Position numbers and translations under genes: made by a program. A stretch of 15,114 bases of DNA, taken from assembly GCA_016297585.1 (NCBI GenBank), contig JAEDGJ010000047.1, positions 1 through 15,114 of the forward strand, written 5' to 3'. This stretch comes from Clostridiaceae bacterium (GTDB taxonomy: Bacteria > Bacillota > Clostridia > Oscillospirales > QAMX01). Of the stretch, positions 1 through 7,344 are shown in pieces (the first letter of the stretch is position 1; each line of letters opens with the position of its first letter). The notes under the pieces were generated by a model. The model ran no database searches. It was not told the DNA's origin and saw nothing but the letters and a program-made list of their open reading frames with translations.

Positions 1-95
1 TTTGCGAGAAACTTGATCGGCAGCGTAAAAATGCGGATCGCGAGGATGACCGCGGCTGCCAGCAGAAAATAGAAAATGATCTCCGAAAATTCCAT
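1..95 (-). CDS. Small membrane protein, probable BofA-like (pro-sigma-K processing inhibitor family), 5' part only
   Basis: The first 31 codons of a gene run off the left edge. The start is ATG at 93-95, preceded by a clear GGAGGA Shine-Dalgarno at 101-106 with 5 nt spacing. The visible peptide opens MEFSEIIFYFLLAAAVILAI: one hydrophobic segment over residues 5-20, then a short basic/proline stretch (RIFTLPIKFLA). This pattern, one membrane segment followed by a 'PIKFL'-like turn into further hydrophobic residues, resembles the N-terminus of BofA-family proteins. BofA inhibits SpoIVFB-mediated pro-sigma-K processing in the forespore outer membrane of endospore formers. The call rests on a short pattern match, and the rest of the protein is missing. 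An unrelated small membrane protein is the main alternative. The gene has its own candidate promoter just upstream. Confidence 0.5.
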   Translation of the reverse strand, partial: MEFSEIIFYFLLAAAVILAIRIFTLPIKFLA

Positions 96-129
96 TCTTG
101 TCCTCCATTGAGAGTAGGCCGTAAGTACA

Positions 130-173
130 AAAACGCCGGATGCGCAGCTTTATTATACCGCGTCCGGCGTTTT
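130..173 (-). terminator. Intrinsic terminator of the glucan synthase gene
   Basis: A 15-bp inverted repeat (arms 130-144 and 159-173, one G-U-type mismatch) surrounds a 14-nt AT-rich loop. Read on the minus strand, the GC-rich stem ends in a T run (TTTTTG). It begins 12 nt after the stop codon of the large minus-strand gene, so it fits a Rho-independent terminator for that gene. Confidence 0.7.
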
Positions 174-180
174 CCTGCAA
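152..180 (-). promoter_or_regulatory. Sigma-A-type promoter for the BofA-like gene, -10 inside a terminator loop
   Basis: On the minus strand, TTGCAG (175-180) and a perfect TATAAT (152-157) are separated by exactly 17 bp. Transcription would begin near 145, about 50 nt before the ATG at 95. The -10 box lies in the loop of the terminator hairpin at 130-173, so the promoter restarts transcription where the upstream gene is predicted to stop. Confidence 0.6.
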
Positions 181-184
181 GGTA

Positions 185-3100
185 TTATATGAGCCCGGAC
201 GTCTTCCGATGCCCCGTGTCTCCAAGATAGACCCGCGCCACGGTGTAATACCACGACGCGGCGCCCGTATAGAGGCTCCAGCCGCCCCGTCCCGCCGGCG
301 CGGGGGAGGCGTATACGTCCGCGCACAGCGCATACGGCTCCGCGCGGTAGGCGTCCATATCCCGTCCCGCGGGACACAGCGCCCGCATCACGGCGTCGCC
401 TTCCTCCCATAGCCCCGCGGCGTACAGTCCCCACGCGAGCCAGACCGCGCCGTGCGTGTACTGACCGCCGTTTTCGCGCGTGCCGGGGGGATAGGCCTTG
501 ATATAGCCCGGGTTCCCGCGGCTCTCCTGCGTAAAGGGCGTATCAAACAGCCGCACGAGGCGGTTTTTTTCGTCGAAAAGCCGGGAAAACGCCTCCTTCA
601 ACGCTGTCCTTGCCCGTGTCGGGTCGCCGCCGCCGAGGACGGAGAACGCCTGCGCGATCGCGTCGAGCCGGCAGGCGTCCTCCGAGTCCGCCCCGAGCGG
701 CGTGCCGTCCGCGTAGTAGCCGCGCAGGTAGTGCGTGCCGCGAAACGCCCGGTCCGCCGCCGCCGTCAGCCCGTCCGCGTAGTCCCGCCAGCGCGCCGCG
801 CGCGAGTCTCCCCGTTCCTCCGCGAATGCCGCGAATTCGCGGTACACCATCGCCGCAAACCACGTCAGCCACACACTCTCGCCCCGCACGGCGTCCATGC
901 CGTCGTTCCAGTCGCCGCCGCCCATCCGCAGCAGCCCGTGCGGCCCCGTTCCGCGCACCGGCACGAGCTCCAGCGCCCGGACGCAGTGCTCGTACACCGT
1001 TTCGCGCGTCTTGCCGTAGGGCGCTTCCTCGTAGCGGTCGTGCTCGTCCGGCGAGAGGGGAGGGGACTCGAGATACGGCAGCCGCACGTCCGCGAGATCG
1101 TCCCGGCGCACCTTTGCGTAGCGCGTCAGGAGATACGGCAGAAACAGCAGGTCGTCCGAGATGCGCGTGCGCACGCCGCGCGGCAGTCCCTTTTCCCGCG
1201 GGTGCCACCAGTGCTGCACGTCGCCCTCCGCATACTGCCGCGCCGCCGCCCGCAGGATCTGCGCCCGCGCCATGTCAAGCCGAACCTCCTGTGCGGCGGG
1301 CCGCACCGACTGTGAGGCTCGCCGCGTTCCCTCCGGCGGTGCGGCCAGCAGCGCCAGCACGTCCTGCAGCTGGTCGCGGAAGCCGTACGCGCCGCCGTTC
1401 TGCCACAGCGACGTGCGCCCCCAGAGCCGGCACGCGATCGTCTGATACAGCGCAAAGCCGTCCAGATATTGCCGCATCTGGGCCGTTGCTCCCGGAAATT
1501 CGCCGCTGTCTGTCAATTTATTCCAATATTCTCTTGTAAATTCCAATTCCTGGTATGCCCGTTCCGGTATGGTGAGCGCATGGAGCCGCGACACCTCCGG
1601 TTCGTTCGGCGTACAGCCGAGCACGAGCACCGCGCGGTAGCCCTCGCGGCATTTTTCCATCGGAAGCCGCACCGCAAAGCCGGGAGCCATGCCGCCGCCC
1701 GCCTCGCCGCCGAGCCGCTCCTCGCGCGCGGCATGGGCGTCGCAGCTCCACGCTACGGCACCCGGGTGCATACAGAGCGCCGCGATCGTCCCGGAAAAGT
1801 CGCGGTTCCCCGGGTTCCGCGCGAGCAGGCTGCCGTCGGGCGCCTGTTTTGTCGCGACCGTCGCCGCCGCGTGCCGGTCCGCGCCGAGAAGCAGCGTCGT
1901 CCGGTAGAAAATTTCGACCCCCGCGCCGTCCGTCTCGAAGATCATGAACCTCGCGGGCAGCACCGGATGCACGAATGCCGTCGCGGAAAAGCGATGCCCC
2001 TCCGCGGTCTTCTCCCAGCGCGCAAACCCCATGCCGTAGGTCACGCGCGCGTCGCCGTTTTCCGAAAAGACCGAGATCCGGGCGTGGTTTACGCGGTATT
2101 CGATGCGCTCGGGCCCTGTTTCCCCGTAGGGATCGTTTGTCCATTCGTTCAGCTTATTTTCCCGCGCGTTCCGGTGCCAGCAGAAGCCCGTGCCGTTGTC
2201 CGCCGCCAGATATCCGAACGTGCGGTTTGCCAGCACATGGCTCCAAACGACGGCGGGCTTTCCCGTAAACGTCACCGTCCTGTCCCCGAACGCATACCGG
2301 ACGGGCTCGGAGGGCGTTTCCGCCGCAGCCTGTCCTTCGCCGCCGGGCAGCTTCCGCCGCAGACGGGCGGGAGGATTCCATCCGCCCTTGGTGCAGTCCA
2401 CGAATACCGCCGACTGCGCGAGGATGCCACTTCTTTCCTCCGCGGTCAGCGCGTCCGCGTCGATCAGATGCACGCCGCCGCGCACGCCGAGCAGGTTTTC
2501 CCCGTCGAGCGCCCGGAGCGCCTCCATCGCTCTCGCATACACGGGTCTGCGGTAATCGCCGCCGTCGGAGACCAGCACCGCGCAGTCGAGAAACGCGCCG
2601 TTCGTAAAGAGGAACACATGCGCCCGGAACAGCTCCGGCAGCTCCCCGGCGCTCTTTTCGTCCGGCACGCGCAGGCAGAGCACCGGGAAATCGCCCGAGA
2701 TCCCGACCCGCCAGAGCGCGTCCTTCCCGCACTCGTTTTTCGCGTGAAACCGTGCCGCGCCGCCGCGGTTCGACGTGCCAAACAGCGCGTCTGCGTAGAT
2801 GCCGAACGCCTCCGATACCGCCGCGCTGTCCATGCCGAGCGCCGCCGCCGTCTCGTCCGCCCGGAACGCCGCGCCCGACGGCTCGAGCCGCAGCCCCGCC
2901 TCCATCGCCTGCTCCGCGTCCTGCGCCGTCGCGCCGTATCCGAGCGCGAACCGCAGCTCCGTCTTCTCCCCCGGACGCAGACGGACCGGGATGCGCGCCG
3001 TAAGCTCCGTATCGAGCAGAAAACCGCCGCCCTCGCCTGATCTGCCGTGCCGGTCGGGGCGCATTCCGGTGATCTTCGCCGCCCTGCCGCACCCAAAGCA

Positions 3101-6100
3101 CAGCGCGCACGCCGCCGCATCCCCGCGCTTTGCCCGCGTGACTGTCGCCCGCGACATTGTCGCTTGCCCTTCTCCGATCTCCGTTTTCAAAAACATTCTC
3201 GAGAACGCCGGGTGCGCGGCGTAATCCGCCGCTTTCGCAAGCACCGGGCGCAGCTTTGCCGTCAGGACGGCTTCCACGGCTTCCCGCGACCGGTTTTCGA
3301 TATACACGCGCCGCTGCTCCGCCGCATATCCCGCCGCCGCGCGCGTCACGACGGCCGTGCGGAACCGGGAGCTCTCCGCTTCCCATCGGCAGCAGTCGCC
3401 GGAGAACACCGTGCGGTAGGAGATGCCGTCCGCATACGCCGGCGCATACGCAAGCGGCATTTTGTCGTCGCCGCACTCCAGCGTCCAGGAAAGTCCTCCG
3501 ACGTTTTCCTCCAAGCCGCCGCAGACGGTGATCTCTCCCGCCTGCGACCGCGCGAGTCCCGTATCGGTCAGCGTCACCCGGTAGCCCGCGTTCCCGAGCG
3601 TCAGCACGCGCGGGCAGAACGCGTCCGGGCTCGGAAGGCTCTCGCGGTAGCTTTCCATGTTCCTGCCTCCCGTCTTCTCCTCCGGCTTCTCTGTCGGCAT
3701 TCCTTCCGCGCCGTAGGGGATCCTTTCCGCAAGCAGCGGCTCAAACGCCCGGAACCGCGCGTCCTCGGCCAGCAGACGTGCCGCGCCGCCGTCCGTCAGC
3801 GTCTGATAGACGGCGAGGATACTCATGCCGATGTGGTGCGCCATGTACGACCGCACCGGCATCCCGTTTTCCTCGCGCGTGCGCCGCCGGTCGAAGTCCA
3901 GCGCTTCGTACAGGCCGTATTGTCCGCGCATCCCGAACGCGTCAAAGCGTGAAAGCGTCCGAAGCGCCGCGCGGGGCGACCACGGCAGCGCAAGATACGC
4001 CGCGTACGGCGCATAGACCGGCTCCTGACGGTCGGCACGCACCGACAGCGCATCCGCGCCGTGTGCCTTGTACTGATAGGCAAGGGATGCGTCAAACGCA
4101 AAAAAGCCGCTCTCCGACATGCCGAATACCCCTTTATGCGCCGCTTTTTTCTGCATTTTCAGCGCGAAATTCAAAGTCTCATCCATAAACGAGCCCCGGA
4201 TGCGCGGCAGGAACAGCGCGGGGAGGAAGTATTCGAACATCGTCCCCGACCACGACGCCATGCCGCCCTCGCCGTTTTTCGTCACGACCGTGCGCCTCAG
4301 CCGCTTCCAGTGCCTTGCCGGAAGCTGCCCCATCGCGATGCCGACATACGACGCGAGCCTCGCCTCGCTCGCCATCAGGTCGTAGTGCGACGGCGAGAAC
4401 CGCTCCCGTTCGAGCTCGTAGCCGAGATAGAGCAGCTCCTGCTCCGTGTCGTACAGCGCGGCGAAGTCGGTTTCCCTCAGAATTTTCCCAAGTTTCCCCC
4501 GAGTTTTCCCCAACGGCAGCGATAAGCTCAGGCTCCACAGGCACACCGCCAGGTTTCCGGAGTCCACCGTCGAGACCCAGCGCGGCCGCAGCGGCTCGAG
4601 CGTGCGGGTATCGATCCAGTTTGGCAGGTGCCCGTTCCACTTCGGAATGCGCTCGAGCGTGTCGGTCAGATGCGCAAACAGCTCCAGCCCCTCGTTCCGG
4701 TCGACCAGTCCCAGCTCGACCCCTGCGTACAGCGACAGCATCGCCAGTCCGATATTGGTAGGGGAGGTGCGGTGCGCCGTCTGTGCCGCTGGCTGCTCCT
4801 GTACGTTGTCCGGCGGCAGCCAGTGGTTCTCCTCCGTGCAGTTGTCGAGGTAATACCCGAGCATCCGTCCCGCCATTTCCCGCAGGCGCAGGCGGTCGCT
4901 GTCGGAAAGTGTTTCACGTGAAACATTTTCCCGTTCGAGCATCCAGACAAACAAGGGGGCAAGCACCCAGTATGCGCCGAGCAGCAATCCAGGCAGCCGG
5001 AACGACAGGATCGCGGCAAGTCCCGCAAGCAGGGAGGACGCATACAAGACCGAATCCTTCTGTGAAGCGTCCGCAAACGTCGTCCAGTCGAGAAGCCCGC
5101 GATGTGTGAAAACCATGCGGAAGAGCGCGCGGATGGACGCGTCAACGCCCGTCCATGCATCCGAAGGCAGCAGCATCAGGCGGGTCGCTGCGCGAAGCCA
5201 CTCCGCGCCGGCACCGGGATAAAGCGGCGAGGATAGGCGTACAAGACTGTGCGCGCGGCGGAAAAGGGTAGGGAAAGCAAAGAACGCGCCGAGGAAAAGA
5301 AAAAGGATAACGGGCAGAAAGAGCCACGGTGACAAAAAACAGGCACAGAGAAGCGCCGCCGTCAGTGCGGCGGGAAGCCACGCACGCAGGACGTTTGCAA
5401 GCACCCGCCCGCGCCCGCGCATGGGGAAATCCCGGCGGAAAAGGAATCGCAGATTCTGCACATCGCCCCGGATCCAGCGGTGGAGACGGGCGTAATAGGC
5501 CGACGATGTGATGGGAAAACCGTCATCAAACGCCGCACCGGCGCAGCAGGCCGTGCGCAGGAGCTCGCCCTCGGGAAGATCATGCGAAAGCACGGCGTTT
5601 TCGGGGAAGGGACGCCGCATGACCTCACGGAACGCCTGTACGCTGATAAGCCCCTTTCCGGTAAACGGCGTCGTGCCGTAGAGATCGGTATTCCATTCCC
5701 CAGACGCGTCGCCATAGAGGTCAAATCCCGCGCCGCCGGTCAGGATCCCGGCAAACCGGGTGCGAACAGCACTGGCAAGCGACGTCTCGAGCCGGGGCTG
5801 GAGGATGCCGTATCCCGCACGGACAACGCCGTCCCGCACGACGGGTGTGTTCAGCGGATGTGCCGCGGCGGTCAGCAGGACGTCGAGCGAGCCGACGTCC
5901 GGACGTGTGTCCTCGTCGAGGGTGATGAGAAACGGCAGCCGGAGCGCCTTCGGGGTCAGTCCGTAAACGCGGAGCGGCGATTTTTCCCCGGACATCAGGG
6001 AAACGAGCTGCAAAAGGGCGCCGCGCTTGCGTTCCCACGGCAGAAACCGTCCCTCACGGGGATAGTACACGCGCTCACGCGTCAGAAAGCAGAAACGGTG

Positions 6101-7165
6101 CCCGGCGGAGGACGCGTTGAGCGCATCGATGCCCTCCCGGAGCGCGCGTTCGATTTCGGCGTCGTTTTTCGACGTTTTTTCAGAGGTTTCCGGGAAATCG
6201 GCAAGCAGCCCAAAACATACATTCGGGTTATCGGTGGAGGAGATCGCGATCTCCTCGAGATGCCGGCACAATGCGGGCACCTTTTCGGGCTTTCCCACAA
6301 GACAGGTGACAACGCAGAGTGCCCCCGCGTCGCAGCGCTCCATCCGCGGCACGGGACGGGAGGGGACAAACCGCCGGAAAACACGCTGGGCAAGCAGAGG
6401 GGAGGCTGCGGCAAAGGCAGGAAGGGAGATAAGACCCGCCACCCCGCAGAGGACGCAGAAAAGCACCGTTCCGGCAAGCGTCAGAAGAGCGCAGAGGGCA
6501 TGAAACCATGCCGCGAAACGCGCAGACTCCCGCCCGAGCGGACGCTCGAGGATCCAATAGCCGACATGACGCGTCCGTGCATCGGAGGACGCGCCGGCAA
6601 GTGCCAGCACAAGCGCGGCGGCGTCCGGCTCCGGGATCCGCGCCTGTTTTGCGAGAGCTGCAAGACGCGCGCGGTATTCCGCCTGCGAACGTTCGTGCAT
6701 CCGCGGATAGACGTCGCCCGGGTCGCGAAGCAGCGCCCGATGCAAGGCACCCGACTCGAATACCCGCCGCATCCAGACCTCCCGCCCCTGCAGGGCGCGC
6801 AGGCTTTCGCAGACGACGCGCAGCGCCCCGGCATCCGCGGTATGGGACGCGGCGGCGCACAGAAGCTCCTCCGACAGCGCGCCGGGGAGTGCGGCGATGT
6901 CCGACTCCGCAAGGGGCGGCTGCGCATCCCGGACGGCGACGCAGAGCGCGTCCGGCGTCAGCGGCGACCCGGCGGAGAGAAAGCCCTGCACGAGCCCGCG
7001 CGCAAGCCCTTCGGCGGCGGGACGGCGCGCACGGCCATTCACGGACGCATCCCGGAGCGCTGCGTCAAACAGCGCGCGGTTATCCCGCAGCCATGCGGCG
7101 GCGGGCGTATGGGCGGACGGCTCGCGTGAAAGGATCCGGCGTGCGGCGGCGGCGCGATTGGACAT
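185..7165 (-). CDS. Cyclic beta-1,2-glucan synthase (NdvB/Cgs type), GT84 - GH189-like - GH94 architecture
   Basis: A 2326-aa membrane enzyme predicted to polymerise UDP-glucose into beta-1,2-glucan at the cytoplasmic face, set its length and cyclise it. Domains in order: a soluble N-terminus; membrane segment(s) at about 222-262; a GT84 glycosyltransferase at about 275-585 with WERKRG (377-382), LDEDT (416-420), SHDLPEG (527-533) and HRWIRGD (562-568); membrane pairs at about 590-635 and 705-743; a GH189/cyclisation-type domain at about 755-1140 with TSPTNIGL (800-807), STVDSGN (865-871), GTMFEY (974-979) and SES (1017-1019); a beta-sandwich region to about 1900; and a C-terminal GH94 domain with GFRDQLQD (from 1928), EGDVQHWWHP (1980-1989), DWND (2085-2088) and ENGGQYTHG (2231-2239). 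It is shorter than rhizobial/Brucella homologues (about 2,800-2,900 aa), mainly at the N-terminus. The ATG at 7165 follows GGGAGG (7176-7181) by 10 nt. It is probably monocistronic, with a terminator downstream. The sequence cannot show whether the product is cyclic or linear. Confidence 0.9.
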   Translation of the reverse strand: MSNRAAAARRILSREPSAHTPAAAWLRDNRALFDAALRDASVNGRARRPAAEGLARGLVQGFLSAGSPLTPDALCVAVRDAQPPLAESDIAALPGALSEELLCAAASHTADAGALRVVCESLRALQGREVWMRRVFESGALHRALLRDPGDVYPRMHERSQAEYRARLAALAKQARIPEPDAAALVLALAGASSDARTRHVGYWILERPLGRESARFAAWFHALCALLTLAGTVLFCVLCGVAGLISLPAFAAASPLLAQRVFRRFVPSRPVPRMERCDAGALCVVTCLVGKPEKVPALCRHLEEIAISSTDNPNVCFGLLADFPETSEKTSKNDAEIERALREGIDALNASSAGHRFCFLTRERVYYPREGRFLPWERKRGALLQLVSLMSGEKSPLRVYGLTPKALRLPFLITLDEDTRPDVGSLDVLLTAAAHPLNTPVVRDGVVRAGYGILQPRLETSLASAVRTRFAGILTGGAGFDLYGDASGEWNTDLYGTTPFTGKGLISVQAFREVMRRPFPENAVLSHDLPEGELLRTACCAGAAFDDGFPITSSAYYARLHRWIRGDVQNLRFLFRRDFPMRGRGRVLANVLRAWLPAALTAALLCACFLSPWLFLPVILFLFLGAFFAFPTLFRRAHSLVRLSSPLYPGAGAEWLRAATRLMLLPSDAWTGVDASIRALFRMVFTHRGLLDWTTFADASQKDSVLYASSLLAGLAAILSFRLPGLLLGAYWVLAPLFVWMLERENVSRETLSDSDRLRLREMAGRMLGYYLDNCTEENHWLPPDNVQEQPAAQTAHRTSPTNIGLAMLSLYAGVELGLVDRNEGLELFAHLTDTLERIPKWNGHLPNWIDTRTLEPLRPRWVSTVDSGNLAVCLWSLSLSLPLGKTRGKLGKILRETDFAALYDTEQELLYLGYELERERFSPSHYDLMASEARLASYVGIAMGQLPARHWKRLRRTVVTKNGEGGMASWSGTMFEYFLPALFLPRIRGSFMDETLNFALKMQKKAAHKGVFGMSESGFFAFDASLAYQYKAHGADALSVRADRQEPVYAPYAAYLALPWSPRAALRTLSRFDAFGMRGQYGLYEALDFDRRRTREENGMPVRSYMAHHIGMSILAVYQTLTDGGAARLLAEDARFRAFEPLLAERIPYGAEGMPTEKPEEKTGGRNMESYRESLPSPDAFCPRVLTLGNAGYRVTLTDTGLARSQAGEITVCGGLEENVGGLSWTLECGDDKMPLAYAPAYADGISYRTVFSGDCCRWEAESSRFRTAVVTRAAAGYAAEQRRVYIENRSREAVEAVLTAKLRPVLAKAADYAAHPAFSRMFLKTEIGEGQATMSRATVTRAKRGDAAACALCFGCGRAAKITGMRPDRHGRSGEGGGFLLDTELTARIPVRLRPGEKTELRFALGYGATAQDAEQAMEAGLRLEPSGAAFRADETAAALGMDSAAVSEAFGIYADALFGTSNRGGAARFHAKNECGKDALWRVGISGDFPVLCLRVPDEKSAGELPELFRAHVFLFTNGAFLDCAVLVSDGGDYRRPVYARAMEALRALDGENLLGVRGGVHLIDADALTAEERSGILAQSAVFVDCTKGGWNPPARLRRKLPGGEGQAAAETPSEPVRYAFGDRTVTFTGKPAVVWSHVLANRTFGYLAADNGTGFCWHRNARENKLNEWTNDPYGETGPERIEYRVNHARISVFSENGDARVTYGMGFARWEKTAEGHRFSATAFVHPVLPARFMIFETDGAGVEIFYRTTLLLGADRHAAATVATKQAPDGSLLARNPGNRDFSGTIAALCMHPGAVAWSCDAHAAREERLGGEAGGGMAPGFAVRLPMEKCREGYRAVLVLGCTPNEPEVSRLHALTIPERAYQELEFTREYWNKLTDSGEFPGATAQMRQYLDGFALYQTIACRLWGRTSLWQNGGAYGFRDQLQDVLALLAAPPEGTRRASQSVRPAAQEVRLDMARAQILRAAARQYAEGDVQHWWHPREKGLPRGVRTRISDDLLFLPYLLTRYAKVRRDDLADVRLPYLESPPLSPDEHDRYEEAPYGKTRETVYEHCVRALELVPVRGTGPHGLLRMGGGDWNDGMDAVRGESVWLTWFAAMVYREFAAFAEERGDSRAARWRDYADGLTAAADRAFRGTHYLRGYYADGTPLGADSEDACRLDAIAQAFSVLGGGDPTRARTALKEAFSRLFDEKNRLVRLFDTPFTQESRGNPGYIKAYPPGTRENGGQYTHGAVWLAWGLYAAGLWEEGDAVMRALCPAGRDMDAYRAEPYALCADVYASPAPAGRGGWSLYTGAASWYYTVARVYLGDTGHRKTSGLI
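1274..1333 (-). repeat. In-frame insertion of about 20 codons with a palindromic core inside the GH94 domain
   Basis: Residues of about 1945-1964 of the glucan synthase (EGTRRASQSVRPAAQEVRLD) interrupt a conserved stretch. In family members known from memory, the DVMAL...P segment runs almost directly into AR..IL..AA.RQ..EGDVQHWWHP. The DNA of this extra piece carries a perfect palindrome, GTGCGGC at 1291-1297 and GCCGCAC at 1300-1306, flanked by CCTC at 1285-1288 and GAGG at 1313-1316. This looks like a small REP/MITE-like element captured in frame. No second copy was noticed in the window, so repeat status is inferred. Confidence 0.35.
4910..4925. other. parS centromere site (perfect 16-bp palindrome)
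   Basis: TGTTTCACGTGAAACA is a perfect palindrome and matches the chromosomal parS consensus bound by ParB/Spo0J. The symmetry extends to 26 bp (4905-4930) with one mismatched pair. It lies inside the glucan synthase gene and encodes the VSRET stretch around residues 748-752, in the linker between the last predicted membrane segment and the cyclisation domain. The ParB that would load here is not the protein encoded at 7345-8196, which has Noc-type specificity residues, so a second ParB elsewhere on the chromosome is expected. Confidence 0.92.
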
Positions 7166-7171
7166 ACAGGA

Positions 7172-7252
7172 AAAACCTCCCTTGAAAAAGAACGGATATA
7201 AGCATAGCCTGTCCCGAAGACAAACGCTTTATTCCGCTTTCTGGGAGGTTTT
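7172..7252 (-). promoter_or_regulatory. Leader of the glucan synthase gene: Shine-Dalgarno with a distant perfect complement
   Basis: GGGAGGTTTT on the minus strand (7172-7181) contains the Shine-Dalgarno of the glucan synthase gene. A perfect 10-nt complement, AAAACCTCCC, lies 61 nt further upstream on the same strand (7243-7252). A transcript starting upstream of 7252 could fold to hide the ribosome binding site. A short potential hairpin around a TTCG sequence lies between the arms (about 7209-7224). No known riboswitch class was recognised. Whether the anti-SD arm is transcribed depends on the promoter used. Confidence 0.4.
7195..7223 (-). promoter_or_regulatory. Candidate sigma-A promoter for the glucan synthase gene
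   Basis: On the minus strand, TTGTCT (7218-7223) and TATATC (7195-7200) are 17 bp apart, each matching four of six consensus bases. A start near 7188 would give a very short leader of about 23 nt that excludes the anti-SD arm at 7243-7252. A weaker TAGAAT -10-like sequence exists further upstream (7282-7287) without a convincing -35. Confidence 0.3.
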
Positions 7253-7279
7253 GCTCGACTTTGTCGAGCGATTCCGCTT
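7231..7279. promoter_or_regulatory. Direct repeats flanking a perfect hairpin in the divergent promoter region
   Basis: ATTCCGCTT occurs at 7231-7239 and again at 7271-7279. Between the copies is the perfect inverted repeat GCTCGAC (7253-7259), TTT, GTCGAGC (7263-7269). The hairpin has no T-tract on either strand, so it is not a terminator. The second direct repeat overlaps the -35 box of the candidate noc promoter, which suggests an operator for one or both divergent genes. Confidence 0.4.
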
Positions 7280-7306
7280 GCATTCTATTCCAGTTTTTGT
7301 TAAAGT
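7278..7306 (+). promoter_or_regulatory. Candidate sigma-A promoter for noc
   Basis: TTGCAT (7278-7283) and TAAAGT (7301-7306) are separated by 17 bp. Transcription would start near 7313, just ahead of the AGGAGGG Shine-Dalgarno at 7326-7332. Confidence 0.5.
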
Positions 7307-7344
7307 AGAACTCGCAGGAGCAAAAAGGAGGGACAAGCACCGCT

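Noticed and set aside
1469..3040. A 523-codon open frame on the plus strand inside the glucan synthase gene
   Set aside because: Arg/His/Ala-rich translation with no recognisable domain, lying opposite a gene with many conserved motifs. Long antisense frames are expected in GC-rich coding DNA.
4471..4514. Four spaced TTTCCC/TTTTCCC runs, considered as clustered Noc half-sites or a tandem repeat
   Set aside because: None has the matching GGGAAA half, the spacing is irregular, and the stretch is explained by Gly-Lys-rich codons (LGKTRGKLGK) in the synthase.
5480..7129. A 549-codon open frame on the plus strand opposite the synthase N-terminal half
   Set aside because: Same reason: low-complexity basic composition and full overlap with the GT84 coding region on the minus strand.
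7166..7207. Upstream small frame starting MLISVLFQGRFF that overlaps the synthase start out of frame
   Set aside because: No proper Shine-Dalgarno and the downstream translation is only Arg/Pro-rich shadow sequence.
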